Below, piece by piece: positions 6,200 through 12,763 of a stretch of DNA of 14,412 nt. Source of the stretch: M50B91 sp964526665 (lineage in GTDB: Bacteria; Patescibacteriota; Gracilibacteria; UBA4473); assembly GCA_964526665.1 (NCBI GenBank), contig CAZGJL010000020.1:1-14412 (forward strand), read 5' to 3'. Position numbers and translations under genes: made by a program. The notes below the pieces were generated by a model, which was given only the letters and a program-made list of their open reading frames with translations, was not told where the DNA came from and made no database searches. The stretch's first letter is position 1, and each line of letters opens with the position of its first letter.

Positions 6200-7698
6200 T
6201 CTTCACGGGTATCATCACTAAATAATGCTTTAAAACGAAGGTATTCTGTCAATCGTAATCCTGTCCAACGCCCCAGCCATATACTTCCAAAAATTGGTAA
6301 GAGTATCATTTCTGGGAAAGCCAGAATCAAATTATTCAACCATCCCCAACGTACTAAGAAAAATGCACCTAATGCAACCACAACTGTTTCTCCTGCAATT
6401 CGTACTGCAGATTTCAATCCTCCCTCCGATTGAGCTGATAAAAACTTCTCTGAAACGGTTGACATTACCAACATTGGAAATACCGCCAAAGCTAAATTCA
6501 CTTCAATATTAAATTCCACGGCTAGTCCCAAAATAATGAAAAATGATAAAGCGAGAGCCGAAAGCAATAATGTTATTTTTGGAATATATAACAATTCGAC
6601 ACGATCAAAAAGCAATCGAATTAAGTAACTTACAATCATAACTAAGACAAAGACGGCAAACCCAAATTGAAGTCCTAATAAAAGAAATGAAAGCGCCAAC
6701 ATGAGCGGTGCAAAAACTCCAAAGGTTTGGAGCCCAATTACTTGTCGAGAAAAAGCAATTACAAAGGTAATAAATGGAACAGCTAATAATAAGAAAAGCA
6801 CACTCTGAGAAACTCCACGAGACACAAAATAGGTCATCATCCGCGAAATAGGGAAAAGCCATGAGCTACTCGCACGATCATCCAACATCTTGTATTCCAA
6901 CCCGCGTGTTCGCAATTCATTTGCTACATCATCAAATTCTGCCGTAAAAACTATTTCTAACGCCTCTGGGCGAGTAAGCAACATTTTTTCTGCCTGAAGA
7001 ATTCCAAATCCCGGCTGAGTTAATTTTCGTAACTGAGAAAGCGACCCGGTTGATATTTGTACCCAAAATTTCCCTATTGGATCAAATCGCTCTTCTTCTG
7101 GAAGCGATTGCCACCATTGTGCAAGACTCTGAACCCCTCCCCCATTCTCTGTATAAAAAATCACTAAATCTGATTCCTCAATAAATGAGTCTTTTCTTTG
7201 CAATTGTTTTATAAATTGTTCGTCAGCCGTCACTCCTGAAACGGAACGAGAAAATGGTATTACTTCTAACCAAATTCCATATTTACCTGCTTGTTCGATC
7301 AATCCAGATGCATCAAAGTCTGGATCTGCGACCAGAACTGCTCGACGAGTAAACACCGTCACCATATGTTCAACTTCTTCTCGAATACTTCCCTGTCGCA
7401 CTTGTAATTTTACTGTATATCGTCCAGGTTTTTGAAATTCATACCCCACTTGTCCACCCCATTTCATACTACTTCTATTACCAAAATCCCATGAATACAC
7501 CGGAACTCCTGCTGATGGTGATAATAGTTTTGACTCAGTAGCATCAAAAAGAACTTTTTCTCCCGCAGGAATAAATGTATCTACTAGAATTACTGGCTGC
7601 AAATGAGGCTCAACTGTAGTTACCTGAACGCTCTCTGCATATGCAAAATTGAAACTCGCAAGAACCAGTACACCGAAGGCAAAGAATATTTTCTGCAT
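6196..7698 (-). CDS. Exported PKD-domain protein with a 7TM (transglutaminase-7TM family) membrane domain
   Basis: From the ATG at 7698 the product has 500 residues and starts with a clear signal peptide (M-Q-K-I-F-F-A-F ... A-Y-A|E, cleavage near 21). A longer frame starting at 7788 would bury this signal peptide and overlap the divergent gene. Residues about 44-116 look like a PKD fold (Y-S-W-D-F-G at 68-73, P-G-R-Y-T-V near 91-96). Residues 118-280 are an unrecognised extracytoplasmic alpha/beta region. Seven hydrophobic segments follow (about 299-316, 326-343, 345-362, 373-396, 400-415, 430-450, 455-475). The sequences Q-T-F-G-V-F-A-P-L-M-L-A-L (324-336), F-P-M-L-V-M-S (407-413) and R-L-T-E-Y-L-R-F (482-489) resemble the 7TM part of 'inactive transglutaminase fused to 7TM' proteins. 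The usual transglutaminase-like ectodomain is not recognisable. It is the first gene of a coupled pair with the ATP-grasp fusion, probably serving as its membrane partner. Confidence 0.8.
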   Translation of the reverse strand: MQKIFFAFGVLVLASFNFAYAESVQVTTVEPHLQPVILVDTFIPAGEKVLFDATESKLLSPSAGVPVYSWDFGNRSSMKWGGQVGYEFQKPGRYTVKLQVRQGSIREEVEHMVTVFTRRAVLVADPDFDASGLIEQAGKYGIWLEVIPFSRSVSGVTADEQFIKQLQRKDSFIEESDLVIFYTENGGGVQSLAQWWQSLPEEERFDPIGKFWVQISTGSLSQLRKLTQPGFGILQAEKMLLTRPEALEIVFTAEFDDVANELRTRGLEYKMLDDRASSSWLFPISRMMTYFVSRGVSQSVLFLLLAVPFITFVIAFSRQVIGLQTFGVFAPLMLALSFLLLGLQFGFAVFVLVMIVSYLIRLLFDRVELLYIPKITLLLSALALSFFIILGLAVEFNIEVNLALAVFPMLVMSTVSEKFLSAQSEGGLKSAVRIAGETVVVALGAFFLVRWGWLNNLILAFPEMILLPIFGSIWLGRWTGLRLTEYLRFKALFSDDTREE

Positions 7699-7705
7699 CC
7701 TCTCA

Positions 7706-7711
7706 ATTTTG
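7706..7711 (-). promoter_or_regulatory. Candidate -10 of the 7TM gene
   Basis: Read on the minus strand this is CAAAAT (4 of 6 to TATAAT), exactly 7 nt before the ATG at 7698. No good -35 is visible. It overlaps the -35 candidate of the divergent gene (7709-7714), so the two promoters could interfere with each other. GAGAGG directly abuts the ATG, too close for normal Shine-Dalgarno use. Confidence 0.25.
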
Positions 7712-7737
7712 CCAATTTTTGTGAAAAATGCTAGTTT
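7709..7737 (+). promoter_or_regulatory. Candidate promoter of the cysteine-rich gene, leaderless arrangement
   Basis: TTGCCA (7709-7714, 5 of 6) and TAGTTT (7732-7737, TAnnnT type) are separated by 17 bp. The -10 ends 7 nt before the ATG at 7745. It lies in the 46-bp divergent spacer, so regulation of the two operons may be linked. Confidence 0.4.
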
Positions 7738-7744
7738 TTCCGCA

Positions 7745-9394
7745 ATGAAAAAGGTCTGTTCCGTTTCGGGAAAAACATTTGAAATCACAGATACAGACGT
7801 GAAATTTTATGAAAAAATGGGTGTCCCTGTTCCGACTTTATGTCCGGAAGAGAGGCATCGCCGGAGATTTTCATGGCGACATGGAGGAAAATTATTCAAA
7901 GTTACTTGTAAAGGCACCGGGGAAAAAACATTTTCAATGTATTCTGATCAAGAACCTTTTCCCATCTACGAACAAAATTATTGGTGGAGCGACGACTGGG
8001 ATGCGATAGAATATGCACAAGAATTTGATTTTTCTCTCCCTTTCTTTGAGCAATTCCAACAATTATCAACCGTTGTTCCCAGAATTTCTTTGGTAAATAC
8101 AAATTCTGTAAATAGCTACTACACAAGTCATGGACTAAACTTAAAGAATTGCTACGTTATTGTTGGAGGAGCAGATAGTGAAGACTGTTTATATGGATTT
8201 TTTATCCAAAATTGTCGAGACGTTATTGATGCTGATTCCCTTGTAAACTGTGAGTTGGGTTTCTCTGGAAACGCTTCAATAGATTGTTACAACTGTTCTT
8301 ATTTCACTCATTGCCGAAATTGTTCAGATTCATTTTTACTTCATGATTGTCTCGCATGTAAAGACTGTCTGGCGTGTGTAGGACTTTCTCACAAGCAATA
8401 TTATGTGTTTAATAAAGCTCATACAAAAGAAGAATATATAAAACTAAAAGCACAATATTGTTCTGGGAAACACAGTGATTTAGAAAAAATGATTCAAAAA
8501 TTTGAAACTTTAAAACAAACAACTATTTCCCCTCCTTCTTATTTATACAATTGTGAAGAATGTACGGGCGACATGTTATTCAATTGCGCCCATTGCAAAG
8601 AATCTTTCGACTGCAAAAACACGGAAAATTGTAAATATCTTTCTTTTTCTCCTAATGGATTAGAAAGTTATGACTGCGCTTTTAACGCACCCAAGGGAGT
8701 TCAATTTAGCTACGAAAATATTTCGACTCTTGGAAATAATATGATAGGGAATGTATTAGTCTGGCACGGATCCGATACATCCTATTCGGTTGAATGTCAT
8801 AATTCTAAAAACCTTTTTGGGTGCATCGGGCTAAAACACAAGCAATACTGCGTCCTTAATAAACAATATTCAAAAGAAGAGTATTTTATATTGCGTAACA
8901 AAATCATTGAACATATGGAAAAAACTAAAGAATGGGGAGAATTTTTTCCCATTGAACTTTCTCCCTTTGCGTACAACGAAACGGTGGCACAAGAATACTT
9001 TCCCATGACACAGAACGAAGTATTAAACAAAGGATGGAAATGGAGAAATAACGAAACACAGACGCGATTAATCGCGTCTCTCTCTCTGGGTAAAATTTCC
9101 AACGATATCGCGGACATTTCCGACTCCGTCTGTGATGAAATTCTTGCATGTGAATGTTGTGGGAAAAATTATAAAATTCAAAAAGCAGAACTGAAGTTTT
9201 ACCGAAAAATGAATCTTCCAATTCCACGCAAATGTCCTGATTGCAGGCACAAAGAACGAATGGATCTTCGAAATCCGCGAAAATTATGGGAAAGGAAATG
9301 TAAAAAATGTAACACGAATATACAAACTACGTTTGCTCCAGAGAGACCAGAAAATATATACTGTGAACAGTGCTATCTTGATTTCCTAGAATGA
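7745..9394 (+). CDS. Cysteine-rich zinc-ribbon protein of the CPR 'caib/baif' family
   Basis: The 549-residue product matches the architecture of a large family common in CPR genomes, whose function is unknown and whose 'caib/baif' label is not biochemical. An N-terminal ribbon-like segment (1-55) has C5-x2-S8 and C33-P-E-E36, so half its expected cysteines are lost. W-W-S-D-D-W-D (80-86) and F-D-F-S-L-P-F-F (94-101) follow. The middle (about 130-370) is a cysteine-studded repetitive region that could form a beta-solenoid. In it a 21-residue module with H-K-Q-Y, N-K and K-E-E-Y occurs twice (211-231, 360-380; 14 identities). The C-terminus carries two intact ribbons: C469-x2-C472/C497-x2-C500 and C519-x2-C522/C540-x2-C543. 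The ATG at 7745 is chosen over one at 7649, which would overlap the divergent gene. The stop overlaps the next start (ATGA, 9391-9394), linking it to the FGase-like gene. Nucleic-acid or protein binding is possible but unproven. Confidence 0.85.
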   Translation: MKKVCSVSGKTFEITDTDVKFYEKMGVPVPTLCPEERHRRRFSWRHGGKLFKVTCKGTGEKTFSMYSDQEPFPIYEQNYWWSDDWDAIEYAQEFDFSLPFFEQFQQLSTVVPRISLVNTNSVNSYYTSHGLNLKNCYVIVGGADSEDCLYGFFIQNCRDVIDADSLVNCELGFSGNASIDCYNCSYFTHCRNCSDSFLLHDCLACKDCLACVGLSHKQYYVFNKAHTKEEYIKLKAQYCSGKHSDLEKMIQKFETLKQTTISPPSYLYNCEECTGDMLFNCAHCKESFDCKNTENCKYLSFSPNGLESYDCAFNAPKGVQFSYENISTLGNNMIGNVLVWHGSDTSYSVECHNSKNLFGCIGLKHKQYCVLNKQYSKEEYFILRNKIIEHMEKTKEWGEFFPIELSPFAYNETVAQEYFPMTQNEVLNKGWKWRNNETQTRLIASLSLGKISNDIADISDSVCDEILACECCGKNYKIQKAELKFYRKMNLPIPRKCPDCRHKERMDLRNPRKLWERKCKKCNTNIQTTFAPERPENIYCEQCYLDFLE

Positions 9395-10359
9395 ACAAAA
9401 TAAAAAGCGTATTTCTTGTTTTAAAAAAACAAGCATTTCAAAAAATAAGCTCTGCTGTAAGCAATTTTTTTCGACAACCAGTGGAATTGCCTTCTAATAT
9501 TCTCGTAACAGCGACTCATGGAAGTGCCAGAATCCCTATGAGGCTTATACACCACCTTTCTCTCTATTATCAAACGTCTCCTCGGCTTTGGTTAAATTAT
9601 TCTGATTACGGAACAAAATGCCTTCTGGAAGATGTTCCAGAGAAACAGAAAGCTATTCCTCGATATGGACGAATCGTAGGAGATCCCAATCGTGATTTAG
9701 ATGCACCAGACCTCATTCGTTTTAATGATTTTGGAGGGAATAAAATTTTCTCAGAAAGATTTGAACGACGACTTACGACATCAATGCTCCGGTTTTTTTG
9801 GCGACGAAAGTTTTTAAATTACTCTTATCATCCCTACTACAAATCCATCTATAAAAAACTAGAACAAATTGTAAAAAAGCAGGGCGAATCTATGTCTCCT
9901 ATTGTATTTATTGACGTGCATGATGTAGGGAATAGAGTTCTTGGTCGTTGGAAAAAAGAAGATACACAACGAAAAGAAGTTTTTCCTGAAGTAGTTATTT
10001 CTAATGCTCCTGATCTAGAAACCGGCGAAAACCGATTTGGAACAGCGCCAGATTACTTCCTAGAATTTTTTGCTGAACTGCTCGCAGAAGAACTCAATGT
10101 GGATCAAAGTGAAGTAAAAATTAACCATGTATACAAAGGGGGAAATATTGTACGTCATTTTGGAAACCCTTATCAAAATTCCCGTTTACGTCGAATATTA
10201 AAGGGACGTGAGATTTTTGCATTACAAATAGAATTTAATCGATCTTTTTATCTCAATGAAGTAAACCAAATGAAATATAGATCAAAAGTAAAATCTGTAC
10301 GAAATGCTCTTATGAGTACGTTAAAGAAAGTATGCGATTTTGAAATAGAACAAGAATAA
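9391..10359 (+). CDS. N-formylglutamate amidohydrolase-like protein
   Basis: The 322-residue protein fits the N-formylglutamate amidohydrolase (FGase) family of zinc amidases, related in fold to carboxypeptidases. Family landmarks appear in order: T-A-T-H-G-S (40-45), G-D-P-N-R-D (97-102), Y-H-P-Y-Y (146-150), F-I-D-V-H-D (173-178), G-G-N-I-V-R-H-F-G (250-258) and A-L-Q-I-E-F-N-R (277-284). H43, H177, R256, H-pairs and E281 are plausible ligands or catalytic residues. The first 30 residues are basic and partly hydrophobic, with no clear signal peptide. Characterised members cut formylglutamate in histidine degradation, but no hut genes are seen here. FGase-like proteins are also known beside QEGLA/DUF1704 genes, and a DUF1704 domain lies in the divergent operon. 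The real substrate may therefore be another acyl-amino acid or peptide amide. It is coupled to the upstream gene by ATGA. Confidence 0.85.
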   Translation: MNKIKSVFLVLKKQAFQKISSAVSNFFRQPVELPSNILVTATHGSARIPMRLIHHLSLYYQTSPRLWLNYSDYGTKCLLEDVPEKQKAIPRYGRIVGDPNRDLDAPDLIRFNDFGGNKIFSERFERRLTTSMLRFFWRRKFLNYSYHPYYKSIYKKLEQIVKKQGESMSPIVFIDVHDVGNRVLGRWKKEDTQRKEVFPEVVISNAPDLETGENRFGTAPDYFLEFFAELLAEELNVDQSEVKINHVYKGGNIVRHFGNPYQNSRLRRILKGREIFALQIEFNRSFYLNEVNQMKYRSKVKSVRNALMSTLKKVCDFEIEQE

Positions 10360-10385
10360 AGTAAAAAAATCACTCAAAAGCTTTC

Positions 10386-10414
10386 TCGACGCTCGTACAA
10401 CACTCTGCTACAGT
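10386..10414 (+). promoter_or_regulatory. Candidate promoter of dut-tilS, leaderless arrangement
   Basis: TCGACG (10386-10391) and TACAGT (10409-10414) each match the consensus at 4 of 6 positions with a 17-bp spacer. The -10 ends 7 nt before the dut ATG at 10422. The FGase-dut gap of 62 bp has no terminator, so read-through from upstream is also possible. Confidence 0.42.
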
Positions 10415-10421
10415 ACGGGTA

Positions 10422-10856
10422 ATGAAAATCTCTGTACACCGTGTTGACGCCACTCTTCCTCTTCCTGAACATCAAACAGAAGGAAGTTGTGCTTTTGACT
10501 TTATTGCCCGTAAAACAACTGTTATTGAGCCACATGCAGTCGAATTTGTACCTGGAAACTTAATTGTAAAAGTGCCTGAAAGTCACGCCCTTTTGATCCT
10601 TCCTCGTAGTTCATTGTATAGAAAAAAATCACTCCTCATTCCTAATGCACCAGGACTCATCGACTGTGATTACTGTGGCCCTGATGATGAGATAAGGATA
10701 CAAGTCCTCAATTTCAGCAATACTGTTGTAACCGTAGAACGTGGCGAACGTATCGCACAAGGGCTTCTCGTTCATTCAGATCAAGCAGAATGGCAAGAAA
10801 CGGACCGTCCTCAAGGCGATTCTCGCGGTGGATTTGGAAGTACTGGACACGTATGA
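10422..10856 (+). CDS. dut: dUTP diphosphatase (trimeric dUTPase fold)
   Basis: The 144-residue protein hydrolyses dUTP to dUMP and pyrophosphate, keeping uracil out of DNA and supplying dUMP for thymidylate synthesis. The five dUTPase motifs are in order: motif 1 C-A-F-D-F-I-A (23-29), motif 2 P-R-S-S-L (61-65), motif 3 G-L-I-D-C-D-Y (78-84) with an unusual C-G-P-D-D-E-I continuation, motif 4 R-G-E-R-I-A-Q (107-113) and motif 5 S-R-G-G-F-G-S-T-G (134-142). Length is typical. Motif 1 is slightly divergent from the usual A-G-x-D-L. dCTP deaminase belongs to the same superfamily, but the R-G-G-F-G-S-T-G tail favours dUTPase. Its TGA overlaps the tilS ATG (10853-10856). Confidence 0.92.
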   Translation: MKISVHRVDATLPLPEHQTEGSCAFDFIARKTTVIEPHAVEFVPGNLIVKVPESHALLILPRSSLYRKKSLLIPNAPGLIDCDYCGPDDEIRIQVLNFSNTVVTVERGERIAQGLLVHSDQAEWQETDRPQGDSRGGFGSTGHV

Positions 10857-11734
10857 ATTTAGAAAAAATCATTAGCAATTTTCTCTCCCACGAACAACTC
10901 GAGGAGAAGAATATTGGTATTGCTGTATCGGGAGGAATCGACTCTACTGTTCTTCTGCACCTCATAGCAAAATGTGGAAATCCTGACCACGTTTTCGTTT
11001 TACATGTACACCACGGAACTCGCTCTGTATGCGATAAAGAATGGTATATGGTTGAAAAAATGTGCAAAACTCTTCATGCACATTTTATCGGCAAAAAACT
11101 TACCAGTGTACCGCAAAAGAACGTGGAATCTGCATGGAGAAAAGAACGACAAATTTTCTTCGAAGAATGCAAAAAAAATCACAAACTTGAACGAATTTTT
11201 ACCGCACACCATGCTACTGATTTAGTTGAAACTATGATCTGGCGATTGACCAAAGGATGTGGAATTTCTGGTCTCTCCCCTTTTGATATTTCTACGAAAC
11301 CATTGTGGAATGTTCCACGAAGTGAAATTGAAAAATATGCAGCAAAAAATCACCTGATCTGGTGCGAAGACGAGAGCAACCTGAACACAAATATTGAACG
11401 AAACTTAATTAGACACGAGGTTTTACCAAAACTGCGAAAGATCACTCCTAACCTCGAACAAGTCTTTGTTCGTGAATCTGAAATCTTTCACGACGCATCA
11501 CAATTCATTGGAAAACACCTCCCTTCTCTCAAGCCCATAGAGAAGAAAAAATTCCTTGAGTTGAGCCCAACTATTCAAACTGAATTTCTACGCCGTATTT
11601 CGAAAAAAACACCAAGTGCCTCTGAAATAGAGGATTGTTTGCGATGGATTAATGGAAATCCAAAAGGCGGAAGTCATAAATCAATTGGAGACACCCAAAT
11701 TGTCTTTCGAGATAAAGTTTTTTCTTGGAAATAA
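10853..11734 (+). CDS. tilS: tRNA(Ile)-lysidine synthase
   Basis: The 293-residue enzyme attaches lysine to C34 of tRNA-Ile(CAU) with ATP, so that it reads AUA. The PP-loop S-G-G-I-D-S (26-31) is followed by H-V-H-H-G-T-R (51-57), H-H-A-T-D-L-V-E-T (119-127), C-G-I-S-G-L (136-141) and E-D-x-S-N-L-N ... R-N-L-I-R-H-E-V-L-P (near 172-192). The second histidine motif has A-T-D where H-x-D-D is usual. The protein is short beside the E. coli enzyme (about 430 residues) and resembles the compact Aquifex-type form, with little or no C-terminal domain. The start at 10853 overlaps the dut stop (ATGA); an in-frame ATG at 10790 would place 63 bp inside dut and lacks family similarity. It ends 3 bp from the convergent Nudix gene, with no terminator between. 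Confidence 0.93.
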   Translation: MNLEKIISNFLSHEQLEEKNIGIAVSGGIDSTVLLHLIAKCGNPDHVFVLHVHHGTRSVCDKEWYMVEKMCKTLHAHFIGKKLTSVPQKNVESAWRKERQIFFEECKKNHKLERIFTAHHATDLVETMIWRLTKGCGISGLSPFDISTKPLWNVPRSEIEKYAAKNHLIWCEDESNLNTNIERNLIRHEVLPKLRKITPNLEQVFVRESEIFHDASQFIGKHLPSLKPIEKKKFLELSPTIQTEFLRRISKKTPSASEIEDCLRWINGNPKGGSHKSIGDTQIVFRDKVFSWK

Positions 11735-11737
11735 TTA

Positions 11738-12154
11738 TTACAAAAATATTTTCACCACCTCCCAATATTTTTTCTCTACCAAATTTTTTATTTCCCCTTT
11801 CTGACACCATCGTGATTCAATAATTTCTTCATTATCTACTTCTGACTCTCCAGAAATCCACGATGCTTTGAAAAACACGACTCTCGCTCCTCCAAATTCA
11901 CCATGATGTCGGAGAAAATCAGCCGGAAAATCATACTGATATTCTGCAACTTTATCTGACAAAAGATCTACCTGCAAACCGAAGCCACATTCTTCAGCAA
12001 GCTCTCTAGTAAGAGCATTTACAAAGGTTTCCCCTCTGTCCACTCCTCCCTGCGGAAACTGCCAGGCATTCTCTTTTCGCGGCTTACGAACGAGCAACCA
12101 TTGCTCTTTTTTTTGTACTGCAATCGCCGCTACAGGTCTATATTTTTTCATCAT
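11738..12154 (-). CDS. Nudix hydrolase, RppH/Ap4A-hydrolase-like
   Basis: The 138-residue protein has a perfect Nudix box, G-x5-E-x7-R-E-L-A-E-E-C-G-F, at 36-58, preceded by W-Q-F-P-Q-G-G (31-37). That lead-in is typical of RppH and diadenosine-polyphosphate hydrolases, which remove pyrophosphate from 5'-triphosphorylated RNA or cleave ApnA. I infer a similar role, but Nudix specificity cannot be fixed from these residues. Two consecutive ATG codons open the frame. The second (12151) has TACACT exactly 7 nt upstream and may be the real, leaderless start, giving 137 residues. It lies downstream of greA beyond a strong terminator, so it probably has its own promoter. Confidence 0.88.
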   Translation of the reverse strand: MMKKYRPVAAIAVQKKEQWLLVRKPRKENAWQFPQGGVDRGETFVNALTRELAEECGFGLQVDLLSDKVAEYQYDFPADFLRHHGEFGGARVVFFKASWISGESEVDNEEIIESRWCQKGEIKNLVEKKYWEVVKIFL

Positions 12155-12158
12155 AGAA

Positions 12159-12164
12159 AGTGTA
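12159..12164 (-). promoter_or_regulatory. Candidate -10 of the Nudix gene
   Basis: On the minus strand this reads TACACT (4 of 6 to TATAAT). It lies 7 nt before the second of two adjacent ATG codons and 4 nt before the first. The greA terminator occupies the -35 region, and no -35 match is visible. Confidence 0.3.
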
Positions 12165-12168
12165 TCAC

Positions 12169-12195
12169 AAAAAAAAACTCTGCCATACGACAGAG
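12169..12195 (-). terminator. Rho-independent terminator after greA
   Basis: On the minus strand CTCTGT pairs with GCAGAG (plus 12190-12195 with 12178-12183, one wobble) over a 6-nt loop. It is followed by nine T residues (plus-strand A run 12169-12177). It lies 29 bp after the greA stop. Confidence 0.75.
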
Positions 12196-12223
12196 CCTTT
12201 TGAATACGTTTTTTTTCAAATAC

Positions 12224-12706
12224 TTATTTCACTGCAATAACCTCATATTCAAATTCTCCTCCTGGTGCTTCCACCTTTACTTTTTCTCCTTTTTTCTTTC
12301 CCAAAATTGCTGCTCCTACTGGAGACTCATTTGAAATTTTGTTTACCAATGAGTCAGATTCTGTAAATCCCACAATTGTGTACTTATGTTCTTCTTTATC
12401 TCCTTTCATTTTCAATGTTACCTCTGAACCAATCTGGATAGCTCCTGTTTTTGATTCTTCTACAACTTCAACATTTTTTAATTGAGATTCTAGCTCCGCA
12501 ATACGCGCTTCGACAAATGCTTGTTGATTTTTTGCTTCATCATACTCTGCATTTTCAGACAAATCTCCGAACTCGATCGCTGTTTTCAAACGATCAGCAA
12601 CGTCTCGACGTCCTTTTATTTTAAGTGTTTCAAGCTCGTCTTGCAGCTTCTGTAATCCTGCTGCGGTGAGAAGGACTCTTTTGGTCTTGTCTTCTGTTTT
12701 TGCCAT
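12224..12706 (-). CDS. greA: Transcription elongation factor GreA
   Basis: The 160-residue protein rescues backtracked RNA polymerase by stimulating cleavage of the extruded RNA 3' end. The N-terminal coiled coil (about 12-85) carries the tip motif G-D-L-S-E-N-A-E-Y-D-E-A-K (47-59), whose acidic residues coordinate the catalytic metal. The C-terminal FKBP-like globule (about 92-160) includes I-G-S-E-V-T-L, E-S-P-V-G-A-A-I-L-G and E-Y-E-V-I-A-V. Length is standard. It follows the sigma-factor gene by 57 bp in the same direction and could be cotranscribed through a weak hairpin. No convincing -10 sits 7 nt from its ATG, in contrast to several neighbours. Confidence 0.97.
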   Translation of the reverse strand: MAKTEDKTKRVLLTAAGLQKLQDELETLKIKGRRDVADRLKTAIEFGDLSENAEYDEAKNQQAFVEARIAELESQLKNVEVVEESKTGAIQIGSEVTLKMKGDKEEHKYTIVGFTESDSLVNKISNESPVGAAILGKKKGEKVKVEAPGGEFEYEVIAVK

Positions 12707-12720
12707 GTTTCAAATGGGTA

Positions 12721-12754
12721 AATTAGTAAACCCGGGCGCAGTGTAACGCCTGGG
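12721..12754 (-). terminator. Weak terminator-like hairpin between the sigma gene and greA
   Basis: CCCAGGCG and CGCCCGGG on the minus strand (plus 12747-12754 and 12731-12738) form an 8-bp stem with one mismatch and an 8-nt loop. The following TTTACTAATTT is an interrupted T tract. It could reduce rather than block transcription into greA. Confidence 0.35.
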
Positions 12755-12763
12755 AAAGAAAAA

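Noticed and set aside
6119..6433. Plus-strand open frame of 104 codons over the 7TM/fusion junction
   Set aside because: It is antisense to two well-supported coupled genes and shows no recognisable features.
7649..7744. Extended N-terminus of the cysteine-rich protein from an upstream ATG
   Set aside because: It would overlap the signal-peptide coding part of the divergent gene. The family begins at the M-K-K-V-C of 7745, which also has a correctly spaced promoter candidate.
7699..7788. Extended N-terminus of the 7TM protein from 7788
   Set aside because: The internal Met at 7698 begins a textbook signal peptide; the extra 30 residues would precede it and overlap the divergent gene.
11735..11760. 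Bidirectional terminator between convergent tilS and the Nudix gene
   Set aside because: Only 3 bp separate the stop codons and no stem followed by a T run is visible nearby.
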